Positions 1 through 8,190 of a stretch of 64,000 bases of DNA are shown in pieces. This DNA is from VXNE01 sp965217825 (GTDB taxonomy: Bacteria; Pseudomonadota; Gammaproteobacteria; Pseudomonadales; Azotimanducaceae). Location: NCBI GenBank assembly GCA_965217825.1, contig OZ244571.1:1612001-1676000 (forward strand), written 5' to 3'. Position 1 is the stretch's first letter. Each line of letters starts with the position of its first letter. The notes under the pieces are model-generated. The model did not search any database. It was given only the letters and a program-made list of their open reading frames with translations, and was not told where the DNA came from. A program made the translations under genes and the position numbers.

Positions 1-620
1 CCGCGTGCGCGGCGCTGTCTCGTCGCGGCGGGAGGCGGAGGTTCACGCCGGATGATCGCGGGTGCTGCGAACGCGATCATGAGGGCGGACGCCGCCATCA
101 TCGTCCGCGCCCAGCCAAAGGTCCCCACGAGCGCGACTACTCCCTTTCCCGAGACGTTGGCCAGTGTGCCCAGGAAGCCGATGATCGAGGTGCCCGTGGC
201 CCGTTCGGCGTCGGTCATCGACTCGGCGGCGTAACCGTCCACGGCGATGTCCTGTGCGGCCATGATGAACGACTTGGCGAGCAGGATGCCGACGATCAGG
301 TGCACGGCGGAGACCGTCGGCGGGATCCAGGCGAGCGCGGCGTAGGCGGCGGCGCCGATCGCGGTGCAGGGAATGATCCAACTCTTGCGACGACCGATGC
401 GGGCGCTGCCGTAGTTGTCGACGACCAGGGCGATGAGCCACTTCAGCCAGCGGGGGATGGCGGGCAGCGCGAGCAGCCAGAACATCTCGAGCGGCAGACC
501 TTCCTTGCGGAAGAGGAAAGGCAGGGCGATTCCCGTGAACGCGGCGGGAAAATACTGCGCCATGTGGAGCATGCCAAGCATCACCAGCTTGGGATGGTCC
601 TTTTCTGGCGGAGATGCCAT
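1..620 (-). CDS. MFS/PAT-family permease, AmpG-like (5' part only)
   Basis: An open frame starts at ATG 620 and runs off the left edge, so only about the first 206 residues are present. It reads as a polytopic membrane protein: a hydrophobic segment after residue 12, a basic IGRRKSW turn near residue 75 (the cytoplasmic loop 2 signature of the major facilitator family), then a helix ending in an AQDIAVDGYA stretch that is typical of AmpG/PAT-type permeases (acetyl-CoA or muropeptide transporters). The substrate cannot be told from this half. It lies upstream of, and on the same strand as, a luciferase-like fragment. The family call is firm; AmpG identity is inference. Confidence 0.75.
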   Translation of the reverse strand, partial: MASPPEKDHPKLVMLGMLHMAQYFPAAFTGIALPFLFRKEGLPLEMFWLLALPAIPRWLKWLIALVVDNYGSARIGRRKSWIIPCTAIGAAAYAALAWIPPTVSAVHLIVGILLAKSFIMAAQDIAVDGYAAESMTDAERATGTSIIGFLGTLANVSGKGVVALVGTFGWARTMMAASALMIAFAAPAIIRREPPPPAATRQRRAR

Positions 621-662
621 CGCTTCCTGACGCGCCTTCGTGGGCTCAGCCCGGATATTTCA

Positions 663-818
663 TCAAGGGCCGCGAAGATCGCGCAGGATTTTTTTCGCGT
701 GCGCGTGCTCGCGAGCGGAAGCATAGCCACGCCTTACGTAGTCGCGGATGGCGATCGGATCCACGCCGATCTCGTCGTGGGGGAACACAATGCCGAGCTT
801 TATGGAACCGGATTGCAT
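663..818 (-). pseudogene. N-terminal fragment of a luciferase-like (LLM class) oxidoreductase
   Basis: From ATG 818 the frame encodes about 51 residues. The first 28 (MQSGSIKLGIVFPHDEIGVD followed by an AIRDY segment) match the first beta strand and helix of F420/FMN-dependent luciferase-like monooxygenases. The reading then passes into a basic, unrelated tail and stops, whereas family members are about 280-350 residues long. It is therefore a remnant. A related but separate luciferase-like gene lies at the other end of the window (63204-64000). Confidence 0.6.
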
Positions 819-849
819 CGCTGAATTCCTCGTCAAATGGCCGGTGGCG

Positions 850-1617
850 TCACCAGGCTCTAGCGCCCGGCGCGGGCGGTTTCTGGGGTTCGCCGGCAAA
901 GCACTGGGCCATGTTCATCCACGCATTCGCGGTGTCGCCGACGACGGTGAGATTGCAGTCGGCGATGTTCCTCCCCTGGGTGACGACATGGGCGAACTCG
1001 ACGGCGGACCCCATGACGCAGTTCTCCTCGGAGCGGTCGTTCCACTCCCAGACCGCCCCCGAGGGCGCGTCGAGGCGCACGTACGGTTGGGGCGTCGGGA
1101 CCTCGAGTTCGCGATTCATGAACGTCCAGCCGAAAGTTCGAACGCCGAGGTGGCAGATGTTCCTGATGCGGTCCGTATTCTGGCGCCTGACGCGGACCAG
1201 GTCGTAGATGTCCTGACCGTGTGCCCACGTCTCCATCTGTCGCGCGGTGGCCATCATGCGGATGCCCATGTCGGGCCCGAACCAGGGCACTCGCCGCTCG
1301 GGGTCCGCTAGTTCCAGCGCGGCGCAGAGCTTGACGAAATCTGCACACCAGCGCTCCAGTAGCGGTTTGCCGCGCGGGTATCGGGGATGTATGCGACGGC
1401 TCGCGATCCACTTGGCCGCCCACGTGCGGTACGCGTCCGGATCCGTGATGGATTGGATGGCCCAGCGATCGGCGTCGTGCAGGTGCCGGACAACCCAATT
1501 CACGGTGCGATTCTTGAACGGCGTTGGCAGCGCCCATTGATCGTCGGTGAGCGTGTCCAGCAGTTCGAAGAGCGCCTCGCCTTCCTCGCGCAGGTCCGCG
1601 ACCTGTTGCAGCGTCAT
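850..1617 (-). CDS. DinB/MDMPI-fold metal-binding protein (TIGR03084-like)
   Basis: 255 residues. The opening (an LREEGEALFELLDTL segment, then DDQWALPTPF and TVNWVVRHLHDADRW near residues 30-50) matches the TIGR03084/maleylpyruvate isomerase-like DinB four-helix family, whose histidines bind a divalent metal. A second His-containing segment (METWAHGQDIYD, near residue 130) supplies the other typical ligand. The start is set by the ATGA overlap with the lipoprotein gene upstream: ATG 1617 overlaps that gene's stop at 1614-1616. The substrate is unknown; the family's link to mycothiol chemistry need not hold outside Actinobacteria. Longer start candidates run into the lipoprotein gene and are rejected. 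Confidence 0.7.
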   Translation of the reverse strand: MTLQQVADLREEGEALFELLDTLTDDQWALPTPFKNRTVNWVVRHLHDADRWAIQSITDPDAYRTWAAKWIASRRIHPRYPRGKPLLERWCADFVKLCAALELADPERRVPWFGPDMGIRMMATARQMETWAHGQDIYDLVRVRRQNTDRIRNICHLGVRTFGWTFMNRELEVPTPQPYVRLDAPSGAVWEWNDRSEENCVMGSAVEFAHVVTQGRNIADCNLTVVGDTANAWMNMAQCFAGEPQKPPAPGARAW

Positions 1618-2450
1618 GTTTGCTCCCACCCGATGAGGGATGCCTTGGGCGAGTCGGGGTCGCCGATGTAGAACACCCGCCCGCCGCTTCGAATGGCGAG
1701 AAGGGCTTCGAGGTCGCCGCTGATATTGGCGACTTCGGTGCAGTCGAGCCGCGCCGCCTCGAACGTGGCGAGGAGGTCGCTGCCGAGATGATAAAGGTGC
1801 ATGGGCTTCAATGTGATTCCGACCAGCGTCGAAGCGTCGCACCTGGCGACGAAAGCCCGAAAGTGCTCGGGCAGGTTAAGTTCCCGTTCCGAAATGTCGA
1901 GTTTGCCGAGTTCGACGACGCCAGGGCCGACCTGCATCGCGGAGGTGAACAGTCCCCGGTGATAGTCCGTGCGGCCAATGATGTCGAGAACGCCATCGCG
2001 CAGTCCGATGATTCGCGTATAGCCGTGGTTCGATAGTTCGGATACCACCGTGCCGTCTATCTGCAGAAGCCCGAGCGGCGCGATGGGTTTGAATTCGGAC
2101 ACGAAGCCGCTGCCGAGCACGACATGTATACCGGAGCCGATTTGGCCCCTGGCCGTGACGCCGCCCCGGGAGCGATTGCCAACCCCGACTATGACGGGCT
2201 CGAAGTGCTGATGATGGAGTTCGAGCGCCATGGCGCCATCGCCGACGAGGTGGCAGGAAGCGCCGTTGATTCCGTCCGCCAGTTGGCAAAGGAGATCCGG
2301 CCACGTCGCCGCGGTCACCGACCGCGTCTCGCCCTCCGCGACAAGCACCGCGGGCAGCGACGTGGCCGGCGTCTGGCGCGGGGAAACATCCTTCGCGGGA
2401 TCGCAAGCGGTTGCGAACACGCAAAGGGCGACGGCGGTCGCCGCCCTCAT
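1614..2450 (-). CDS. Putative lipoprotein of unknown function
   Basis: 278 residues from ATG 2450. The N-terminus is a lipoprotein signal: two basic residues, a short hydrophobic core, and an FATAC lipobox with Cys16 as the predicted lipidated residue. The rest is a soluble, beta-rich sequence with no domain I recognise. The frame is open further upstream, but those residues are not signal-like. It overlaps the DinB/MDMPI gene by ATGA, so the two are probably translated together. A short G/C hairpin lies directly before the start and covers the purine-rich ribosome-binding stretch. Confidence 0.65.
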   Translation of the reverse strand: MRAATAVALCVFATACDPAKDVSPRQTPATSLPAVLVAEGETRSVTAATWPDLLCQLADGINGASCHLVGDGAMALELHHQHFEPVIVGVGNRSRGGVTARGQIGSGIHVVLGSGFVSEFKPIAPLGLLQIDGTVVSELSNHGYTRIIGLRDGVLDIIGRTDYHRGLFTSAMQVGPGVVELGKLDISERELNLPEHFRAFVARCDASTLVGITLKPMHLYHLGSDLLATFEAARLDCTEVANISGDLEALLAIRSGGRVFYIGDPDSPKASLIGWEQT

Positions 2451-2492
2451 TCGAGGGGCTCCCCTCCGCGTAGCCCGGCTGAGGACGCTATT
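2451..2492. repeat. REP-like palindromic element / hairpin in the lipoprotein leader
   Basis: The sequence GAGGGGCTCCCCTC (2454-2467) is an inverted repeat directly before the lipoprotein start. On the coding strand its GGAGGGG arm is the only good Shine-Dalgarno candidate, so the hairpin could occlude it. The wider element (CGAGGGG, CCCCTC, CGCG, CCCGGCTGAGG, in that order) reappears with small changes in the 43-bp insertion that breaks the fifth rpn copy at 11944-11986. That suggests a small dispersed repeat family. Confidence 0.5.
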
Positions 2493-2606
2493 CGCGGGCG
2501 TTGGCCGATCCATGCCGCCACGGTAGCGAATGCAACGCGCCGCGCCAAGCCCCGCGGCCCGGCGAAAAGACGCGGACGAACGAGCCGGCCGACGCAAACC
2601 ACCGAA

Positions 2607-3200
2607 TCAGCGGCGGCGCCAGGGTGGAATGGCTTCCCAGTCGAAGGGCTCGATTCCGGCAGCGGTGATGAGCCAGACGGACGCGTCCGCCTTGCCGTTG
2701 TCGAGATCGAGAAAGCCGATCGTGCCGTACTGGGTGTCGTAGTTGTGCGGGTAGGTCGGTGATCCCGGGTTGACGCACAGGATGCCGTCCACAACTTCGA
2801 TCGCTTCGGTGTGGGTGTCCCCGTAGACGATGACATTGGGTCGTTTGTCAGGGAAGTAGCGTTCCACCCATCTGGCGACGGTGAGGTAGGGCGGGCGCTC
2901 CTCCGTTGGAATGTAGTGGGTGAGGCCGATCGTGAGGTTCTCCATCTCGAACGACCACGCCTCCCTGACCCGGGAATCCTCCGGCTGCACCGGCCGACCG
3001 CCGGAGCCGTCCTCGCCATTGCCGCGAGCGGCGTATACCGGCGCAATCTTCTCCAGCGTGTCGAGAACCCAGAACTCGTGGATGTCCCCGCCATGGAAGA
3101 TGCAGTCGACACCGTCGAATGCCTCATATACCTGGGGCCACAAGTGGTCCACCGCTTCCGGTATATGCGTGTCGGACACGAGGCCGATCCTCAAACTCAC
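2607..3200 (-). CDS. YfcE/MJ0936-type calcineurin-like metallophosphoesterase
   Basis: 197 residues. All phosphoesterase metal-site motifs are visible in order: SDTHIP at residues 9-14, FHGGDIHE near 35-42, the NGE of the third motif near 61, then THYIP, YGDTHTE and a VNPGSPT segment. The protein is close in length to YfcE-type single-domain enzymes, which hydrolyse phosphodiesters or phosphomonoesters with a dinuclear metal centre. It lies 156 bp upstream of the lipoprotein gene on the same strand and could head that transcript. The natural substrate is unknown. Confidence 0.85.
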   Translation of the reverse strand: MSLRIGLVSDTHIPEAVDHLWPQVYEAFDGVDCIFHGGDIHEFWVLDTLEKIAPVYAARGNGEDGSGGRPVQPEDSRVREAWSFEMENLTIGLTHYIPTEERPPYLTVARWVERYFPDKRPNVIVYGDTHTEAIEVVDGILCVNPGSPTYPHNYDTQYGTIGFLDLDNGKADASVWLITAAGIEPFDWEAIPPWRRR

Positions 3201-3316
3201 TGCGAGATCCCGCCCAGGGAAACCAAGCCACAGTACGTGAACGGGAGAATGACGGCAATGCGAGGATTGGCCCCGTGCTGGGTTACCCTATCGCCACGGC
3301 GAGCTGACCGGAGAGG

Positions 3317-3712
3317 ATGGTGCTGGATTGGGAACAGGTGCGGACGCAGGCGAACGGCGACGGCGAATTCCGCATGCACGCGCGTTTCTGGAACAGCAAG
3401 ATTCGTCTGAAGATCGGTGACAGGCGGTACCAGATGGTGGTCGATTCGGGCGAGATCGCCTCGATCGAACGGTGGTACAGGGGAACGGCCTGCGATCTGT
3501 CCATCATGGCGCCCCAGCAGGACTGGGACGCGCTGCTCGAGGCCGTGCCCAGACCCTTCTACCAGGATCTCTATCCGGCAACCTTGCATCACGGTTTCGA
3601 TGTCGCCGGCGACATCGGCCACTACTGCGCCTACTATCCGGCGATCCGACGTCTCATCGAGGTGATGCGCGAGGTAAACAACGGCGGCGTGGCCGCGGAC
3701 ACGATGCCATGA
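3317..3712 (+). CDS. Conserved-looking hypothetical protein, 131 aa
   Basis: Starts at ATG 3317, directly preceded by GGAGAGG. The protein is soluble and mixed alpha/beta, with a central strand-rich stretch (KIRLKIGDRRYQMVVDSGEI) followed by a Tyr-rich segment (HYCAYYPAIRRLIEVMREV). It faintly resembles an SCP2-like or small binding fold, but I cannot name a family. Its stop overlaps the start of the following alpha/beta hydrolase (ATGA at 3709-3712), so the two are almost certainly co-translated and may act on the same substrate. It is divergent from the metallophosphoesterase gene. Confidence 0.6.
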   Translation: MVLDWEQVRTQANGDGEFRMHARFWNSKIRLKIGDRRYQMVVDSGEIASIERWYRGTACDLSIMAPQQDWDALLEAVPRPFYQDLYPATLHHGFDVAGDIGHYCAYYPAIRRLIEVMREVNNGGVAADTMP

Positions 3713-4566
3713 CTCAACAGCGATTCGATACGGCGGTGGGACGCTATGTTCACCTGGAACTCGATGGCGTCGACTACCGGGTTTACTTCGAAGAGACCGG
3801 GGCCGGCGTGCCGGTGCTGCTGCAGCACACCGCTGGAGCGGACGGCCGGCAGTGGCGGCATGTGCTGGAGGACGCCGGGCTGCGCGACAAGTTCCGGCTG
3901 ATCGCCTACGACCTTCCGTACCACGGCAAGTCCGTCCCGCCGACCGACGTTACCTGGTGGCGCGAACCCTACAGGCTGACCAAGGACTTCCTGATGCGCG
4001 TGCCGGTGACCCTGGCGAGGGCGCTGGACCTCGACCGCCCCGTATACATGGGCAGTTCTATCGGCGGTCACCTCGCGGTGGATCTCGCCATTCACCACGC
4101 CGCCGATTTTCGCGCGCTGATCGGCCTTGAGACGGCCCCCCATACGCCCGGCGGCTACAACGACGAGTTCTACCACCCCGAAATCGGCAACGACTTCAAG
4201 GCGCACCTCATGTACGGCATGATGGCCCCGACGAGCCCCGAGGCGCTTCGCCGCGAGACGGCGTGGGTCTACAGTCAGGGCGCGCCCGCGGTTTTCAGGG
4301 GCGACCTCTACTACTACTCGGTCGATCACGATGTGCGCAACAGCGCGCCGGGCATCGATACTCGATCCTGTCCGCTCTACATCCTGAACGGGGAATACGA
4401 CTGGAGCGGCACGCCCGCCCTCGGCGAGGAGTTGGCCGCCATGATTCCCGGCGCGCGCTATCGCACGATGAAAGGACTCGGCCACTTCCCGATGAGCGAG
4501 AATCCGGAGTTGTTCCTGCAGGAGATTCGCCCGGTGCTGGACGAAATCCTGCGCCAGGGCTCGTAA
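3709..4566 (+). CDS. Alpha/beta hydrolase
   Basis: 285 residues, starting at ATG 3709 inside the ATGA overlap with the gene before it. The fold signatures are clear: an oxyanion-side LLQHTAGADGRQW segment near residue 40, the nucleophile elbow GSSIGG (Ser within GxSxG) near residue 115, the acid in NGEYDWSG and the catalytic His in GLGHFPMSE near the C-terminus. This is the length of single-domain esterases or C-C hydrolases. No lid domain is evident. The substrate cannot be told from sequence; the small upstream partner is the best contextual clue. Confidence 0.85.
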   Translation: MTQQRFDTAVGRYVHLELDGVDYRVYFEETGAGVPVLLQHTAGADGRQWRHVLEDAGLRDKFRLIAYDLPYHGKSVPPTDVTWWREPYRLTKDFLMRVPVTLARALDLDRPVYMGSSIGGHLAVDLAIHHAADFRALIGLETAPHTPGGYNDEFYHPEIGNDFKAHLMYGMMAPTSPEALRRETAWVYSQGAPAVFRGDLYYYSVDHDVRNSAPGIDTRSCPLYILNGEYDWSGTPALGEELAAMIPGARYRTMKGLGHFPMSENPELFLQEIRPVLDEILRQGS

Positions 4567-4584
4567 GCCTTTCCTCGCTGGCAG

Positions 4585-6132
4585 ATGCCGATGCTGGAGA
4601 AGTACGTCAAGAAGATCCTCGCATCAAGGGTCTATGACATCGCGGTCGAGACGCCTCTGCAGCGCGCCGACAGCATTTCGGCGCGACTGGGTCACGAGGT
4701 CTGGCTGAAGCGGGAGGACATGCAGCCGGCCTTTTCCTTCAAGGTGCGCGGTGCGTACAACAAAATGGCGCAGCTTTCGGATGCCGAGCGCGCCCGGGAT
4801 GTGGTGGCCGCTTCGGCGGGCAATCACGCCCAGGGCGTGGCCCTGGCGGCGGACAGGCTCGGCATCAAGGCGCATATCGTCATGGGTCGCAACACGCCGA
4901 GCATCAAGGTCGATGCGGTGCGCAACCTCGGCGGGCACGTGGTTCTGCATGGGGACACCTATCCGGACGCGGCCAGACATGCCGCCGCGCTGGCCAAAAG
5001 CCGAGGCTACGTGCCGGTGCATCCGTACGACGACGTGGATGTCATCGCTGGCCAGGGCACGGTGGGCGTGGAGATCATGAACCAGCATCCGGGGCCCGAC
5101 GCCATTTTCGTGCCGGTGGGAGGAGGCGGACTCATTGCCGGAATTTCGGCATACGTCAAGTATCTGCGCCCCGAGACGCAGGTTATCGGGGTGGAAGCCG
5201 AGGGTTCCGCATGTCTCGCGGCGGCACTCAGCGCGGGTCGACGTGTCCGCTTGCCATTCGACACCCTGGACCTGTTCGCGGATGGCGTGTCGGTGGCGCA
5301 GATCGGACGGGAGCCCTTCAAGATCGCCCGGACCTGTGTCGACCGGGTGGTCGTCGTCTCGATCGATGAGATTTGCGCCGCTGTCAAGGATGTGTTCGAC
5401 GCCACGCGCCTGATTGCCGAACCTGCGGGCGCCCTGGCCGTCGCCGGGCTCAAGAAATACGCGGAAGCCCGCGAGCGCGTTGGCGAGCCCGTTGGCGAGC
5501 CCGATGGCGCACAACGGTACGTGGCCATTGTCAGCGGCGCCAACGTCAACTTTGACCGGCTCCGGCACATCTCGGAGCGCGCCGAGTTGGGCGAGCACCG
5601 GGAGGCGATCCTGGGTGTCACCATCGACGAGAAGCCGGGCAGCTTTCAGCGTTTCTGCAGGACCCTCGGCAACCGTTCCGTAACAGAGTTCAACTACCGC
5701 TTTGCCGCACAGGACGAGGCGCACGTATTTGTCGGTTTGCAGGTAAGCCCGGGAGAGGACAGGCAGGCCGTGGCGGATGTCCTGACGGGCGCCGGCTACC
5801 GCGTCACCGACATGACCGACAACGAGGCCGCAAAGCTGCACGTGCGCCACATGGTCGGCGGCCGTACCTTCGGCAGCAAACCGGAGTTGGTCTACCGATT
5901 CGAGTTTCCCGAGCGCCCCGGCGCACTGTTGCGTTTCCTGAACGGACTCGGCAGCCGCTGGAATATCACGATGTTCCACTATCGCAATCATGGCTCCGCG
6001 TGGGGCAGGGTGCTGGTCGGCTTCGAGGCGAAAGATGCGGACCGGGCGAGTCTCTCAACCTACCTGAAGCGCATCGGATACCGCTACTGGGAGGAGACGG
6101 GCAACCCTGCGGTCGATCTGTTCCTGCGCTAG
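4585..6132 (+). CDS. ilvA: Threonine ammonia-lyase, biosynthetic (IlvA)
   Basis: 515 residues, matching the length of biosynthetic IlvA. It deaminates threonine to 2-oxobutyrate, the first step of isoleucine synthesis, using PLP. The PLP lysine is Lys53 in SFKVRGAYN. The SAGNHAQGVA loop (near residue 80) and the phosphate-binding GGGGLIAG loop (near 188) are intact. The C-terminal third carries two ACT-like regulatory domains (about 340-415 and 430-505), as in the isoleucine-inhibited enzyme, so allosteric feedback is expected. It starts 18 bp after the hydrolase gene and may share its transcript, but no function links the two. Confidence 0.95.
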   Translation: MPMLEKYVKKILASRVYDIAVETPLQRADSISARLGHEVWLKREDMQPAFSFKVRGAYNKMAQLSDAERARDVVAASAGNHAQGVALAADRLGIKAHIVMGRNTPSIKVDAVRNLGGHVVLHGDTYPDAARHAAALAKSRGYVPVHPYDDVDVIAGQGTVGVEIMNQHPGPDAIFVPVGGGGLIAGISAYVKYLRPETQVIGVEAEGSACLAAALSAGRRVRLPFDTLDLFADGVSVAQIGREPFKIARTCVDRVVVVSIDEICAAVKDVFDATRLIAEPAGALAVAGLKKYAEARERVGEPVGEPDGAQRYVAIVSGANVNFDRLRHISERAELGEHREAILGVTIDEKPGSFQRFCRTLGNRSVTEFNYRFAAQDEAHVFVGLQVSPGEDRQAVADVLTGAGYRVTDMTDNEAAKLHVRHMVGGRTFGSKPELVYRFEFPERPGALLRFLNGLGSRWNITMFHYRNHGSAWGRVLVGFEAKDADRASLSTYLKRIGYRYWEETGNPAVDLFLR

Positions 6133-6254
6133 GAGCCTTCAGCCCACTGGATTACAGTGCGCCCGTGACGCCCAGGGAACTTCCACGTTGCAAGTCCTCC
6201 TGCGGTGGTGGCAGTGTTGTTCCATGGTAGTGCCCACAGCCAGCGCCTTCGGCT

Positions 6255-6445
6255 TCAGTCTATTTCTTCGTGGGAGGGAACGCCCACGACGCCGCGGATG
6301 TCCGTCTCGTTGTCCGCGTCCACCGCGCGGTTCGGGCGGTCCGGGTCCAGCGCGCGCAGCACGCGCCGGCCGTCCTCCACGGCGTACAGCCGCACCGAGT
6401 TGACGCGCGGCTCGCCGTCCCGCACCGCCACCGGGCACCCGTCCG
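6255..6445 (-). pseudogene. C-terminal remnant of an unrecognised protein
   Basis: One minus-strand frame (stop at 6255-6257) reads coherently for about 62 residues: CPVAVRDGEPRVNSVRLYAV, then EDGRRVLRALDPDRPNRAVD and a short acidic end. Upstream of this the frame is lost, while a neighbouring frame reads FAHGDPDEPAAR, which suggests a frameshift near 6445. There is no start codon of its own. I do not recognise the family. It lies between ilvA and the repeated spacer of the rpn array. Confidence 0.3.
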
Positions 6446-6519
6446 CGCGGCGGGCTCGTCCGGGTCGCCGTGCGCGAAGTCGCCGGGGCAGGGCGCGTCC
6501 GCGTCCGTTCCGCCGACGT

Positions 6520-6799
6520 TGCCAGCATTCGGGTTGGGGACACCCATCCCCGATTCAGGGACACCCATGAACATCCCGTTCGGGACGGGCACAACACCGC
6601 CTCGGGGACACCCATGGGCAAATGGAAGCCATGACGTTCGGGGCGCAAGCGATCATCCGGAGAACGTGCATGGAAGGACGGGAGGCACCGGCTTACGCGA
6701 CCAGGGCAGATTGCCCCCCGCTTTTTTCAGCGATCGCCCGTGGCGCGTCCGGTGGCGCCTGCCCGATCATTCCGATCGAACAAACACCGGGCGCAGCGC
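6520..6799. repeat. Long spacer of the rpn array, copy 1
   Basis: This stretch recurs almost unchanged at about 7900-8190 and 11600-11890, each time directly upstream of an rpn gene. It carries three direct copies of GGGACACCCAT (around 6538, 6570 and 6604) plus a 3' part ending GATCGAACAAACACCGGGCG that is shared by all five genes. It is probably the promoter and leader region; no convincing -10/-35 pair could be assigned. Confidence 0.6.
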
Positions 6800-7726
6800 A
6801 TGGCGAACGCCGTCAGCCACGACCAGAACTTCAAGAACCTGATCCTCGACTATCCGCGCGACGTGCTGGCGTTTTTCGCCGCCGAAGAGGCGCCGCTGCC
6901 GGAAGACGACGTGGAGATCATCCCGGCGCGACAGGAACAGCTCCAGGAACGCCTGGGAACACACTACCGGGAGCTCGATGTGCCCCTGCTGGTGGAATGG
7001 GCCGACGGCCGCCGGGAGGCGATCCTGTTCGTGCTGGAAGAAGAAACCAACTGGCGACAATTCTCGCCGCGCCGGCTGGCGCACTATTGCCTCGACCTCA
7101 CCGACCTGTTTCAGACGGACCGCGTGGTGCCGGTAACGATTTTCCTGCGCGACGCCGACGCGGCCCCCGCGTCCCTGACTCTCGGCACCGAACGCAGCCC
7201 ATATCTGACGTTCAACTATCTGACCTGCAAGCTCAGGGAGATACCCTCCGAGCGCTGGCTGCACAGCGACAACCTGGTGGCGCGAGTCAACCTGCCGAAC
7301 ATGCGCAGACCGGAGGGCAGCAAGGTCGAGGTGTACGCGCAGGCGGTCCGCGGCTTGCTGGCGCTGGAGCGCGACGCCGACAAGCGGGCGAAATACATCG
7401 AATTCATCGACATCTACGCCGGCCTCACCGACAATGAGTTCCAGCGCTATCAGCGACAATATCCAGAGGAAAGCACCACCATGGCAGGAGTCATCCAAAG
7501 GGCCCGCGACGAAGGGATGCAGCAGGGGATGCAGCGAGGAATGCGCCAGGGTCGCGTCGAGGGGGAGCGCGTGGTCCTGGAACGGCTGCTGCTGCGGCGA
7601 TTCGGTCTCCTGCCGCCCGAAGTCGCCGAGAGGCTAAGCGAAGCGACCGCGGCCGATCTTGAGACCTGGGCCGAAAACGTGCTTGACGCGCAAGCGCTTG
7701 GCGACGTGTTCGATTCGGGCCGCTAG
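6800..7726 (+). CDS. Rpn-family (PD-(D/E)XK-like) putative nuclease, array copy A
   Basis: 308 residues. The start MANAVSHDQNF is common to all five copies; upstream in-frame codons lie in spacer DNA. The N-terminal two thirds match the Rpn/transposase-derived PD-(D/E)XK group: an early Asp in SHDQNFKNL, a DVPLLVEWADG strand and a VLEEE strand that would carry the acidic residues. The C-terminal third has a Gln/Gly/Met repeat (MQQGMQRGMRQG), then a helical DUF4351-like tail. Family members promote RecA-independent recombination and cut DNA. This copy has the shortest repeat. It is most like copy E in the middle region (EEETNW, FNYLTCKL). Confidence 0.75.
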   Translation: MANAVSHDQNFKNLILDYPRDVLAFFAAEEAPLPEDDVEIIPARQEQLQERLGTHYRELDVPLLVEWADGRREAILFVLEEETNWRQFSPRRLAHYCLDLTDLFQTDRVVPVTIFLRDADAAPASLTLGTERSPYLTFNYLTCKLREIPSERWLHSDNLVARVNLPNMRRPEGSKVEVYAQAVRGLLALERDADKRAKYIEFIDIYAGLTDNEFQRYQRQYPEESTTMAGVIQRARDEGMQQGMQRGMRQGRVEGERVVLERLLLRRFGLLPPEVAERLSEATAADLETWAENVLDAQALGDVFDSGR

Positions 7727-8190
7727 CGCTCCGGCAAGCCTGAATCCGGGGGGAACATCCCGCCGGCCCCGGGGCGCCGGGAGACGACCGGAGCGGAAGA
7801 CGCGGAGAGGCGTCCCGTCTCCCGCGTGCTGGCCGTCTACCGGTCCGCCGGACCCTCCCGCGCCGCGTCCCGTCGCCGGGGCATTGCGCGTCCGCGTCCG
7901 TTCCGCCGACGTTGCCAGCATTCGGGTTGGGGACACCCATCCCCGATTCAGGGACACCCATGAACATCCCGTTCGGGGCGGGCACAACACCGCCTCGGGG
8001 ACACCCATGGGCAAATGGAAGCCATGACGTTCGGGGCGCAAGCAATCGTCCGGAGAACGTGCATGGAGGGACGGGAGGCGCCGGCTTACGCGACAAGGGC
8101 AGATCGTCCCCCGCTTTTTCAGCGATTGCCCGTGGCGCGTCCGGCGGCAAATGCCCATCCTGTCGATCGAACAAACGCCGGGCGCAGCGC
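7727..8190. repeat. Long spacer of the rpn array, copy 2
   Basis: It begins with a post-gene segment (GCTCCGGCAAGCCTGAATCC and a G/C-rich inverted repeat around CCGGCCCCGGGGCGCCGGG) that is shared with the DNA after copies D and E. It ends with the three GGGACACCCAT repeats and the common leader. Its first 190 bp resemble 12880-13080, including the DNA that encodes the very end of the giant adhesin gene. I see no gene of its own. Confidence 0.55.
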
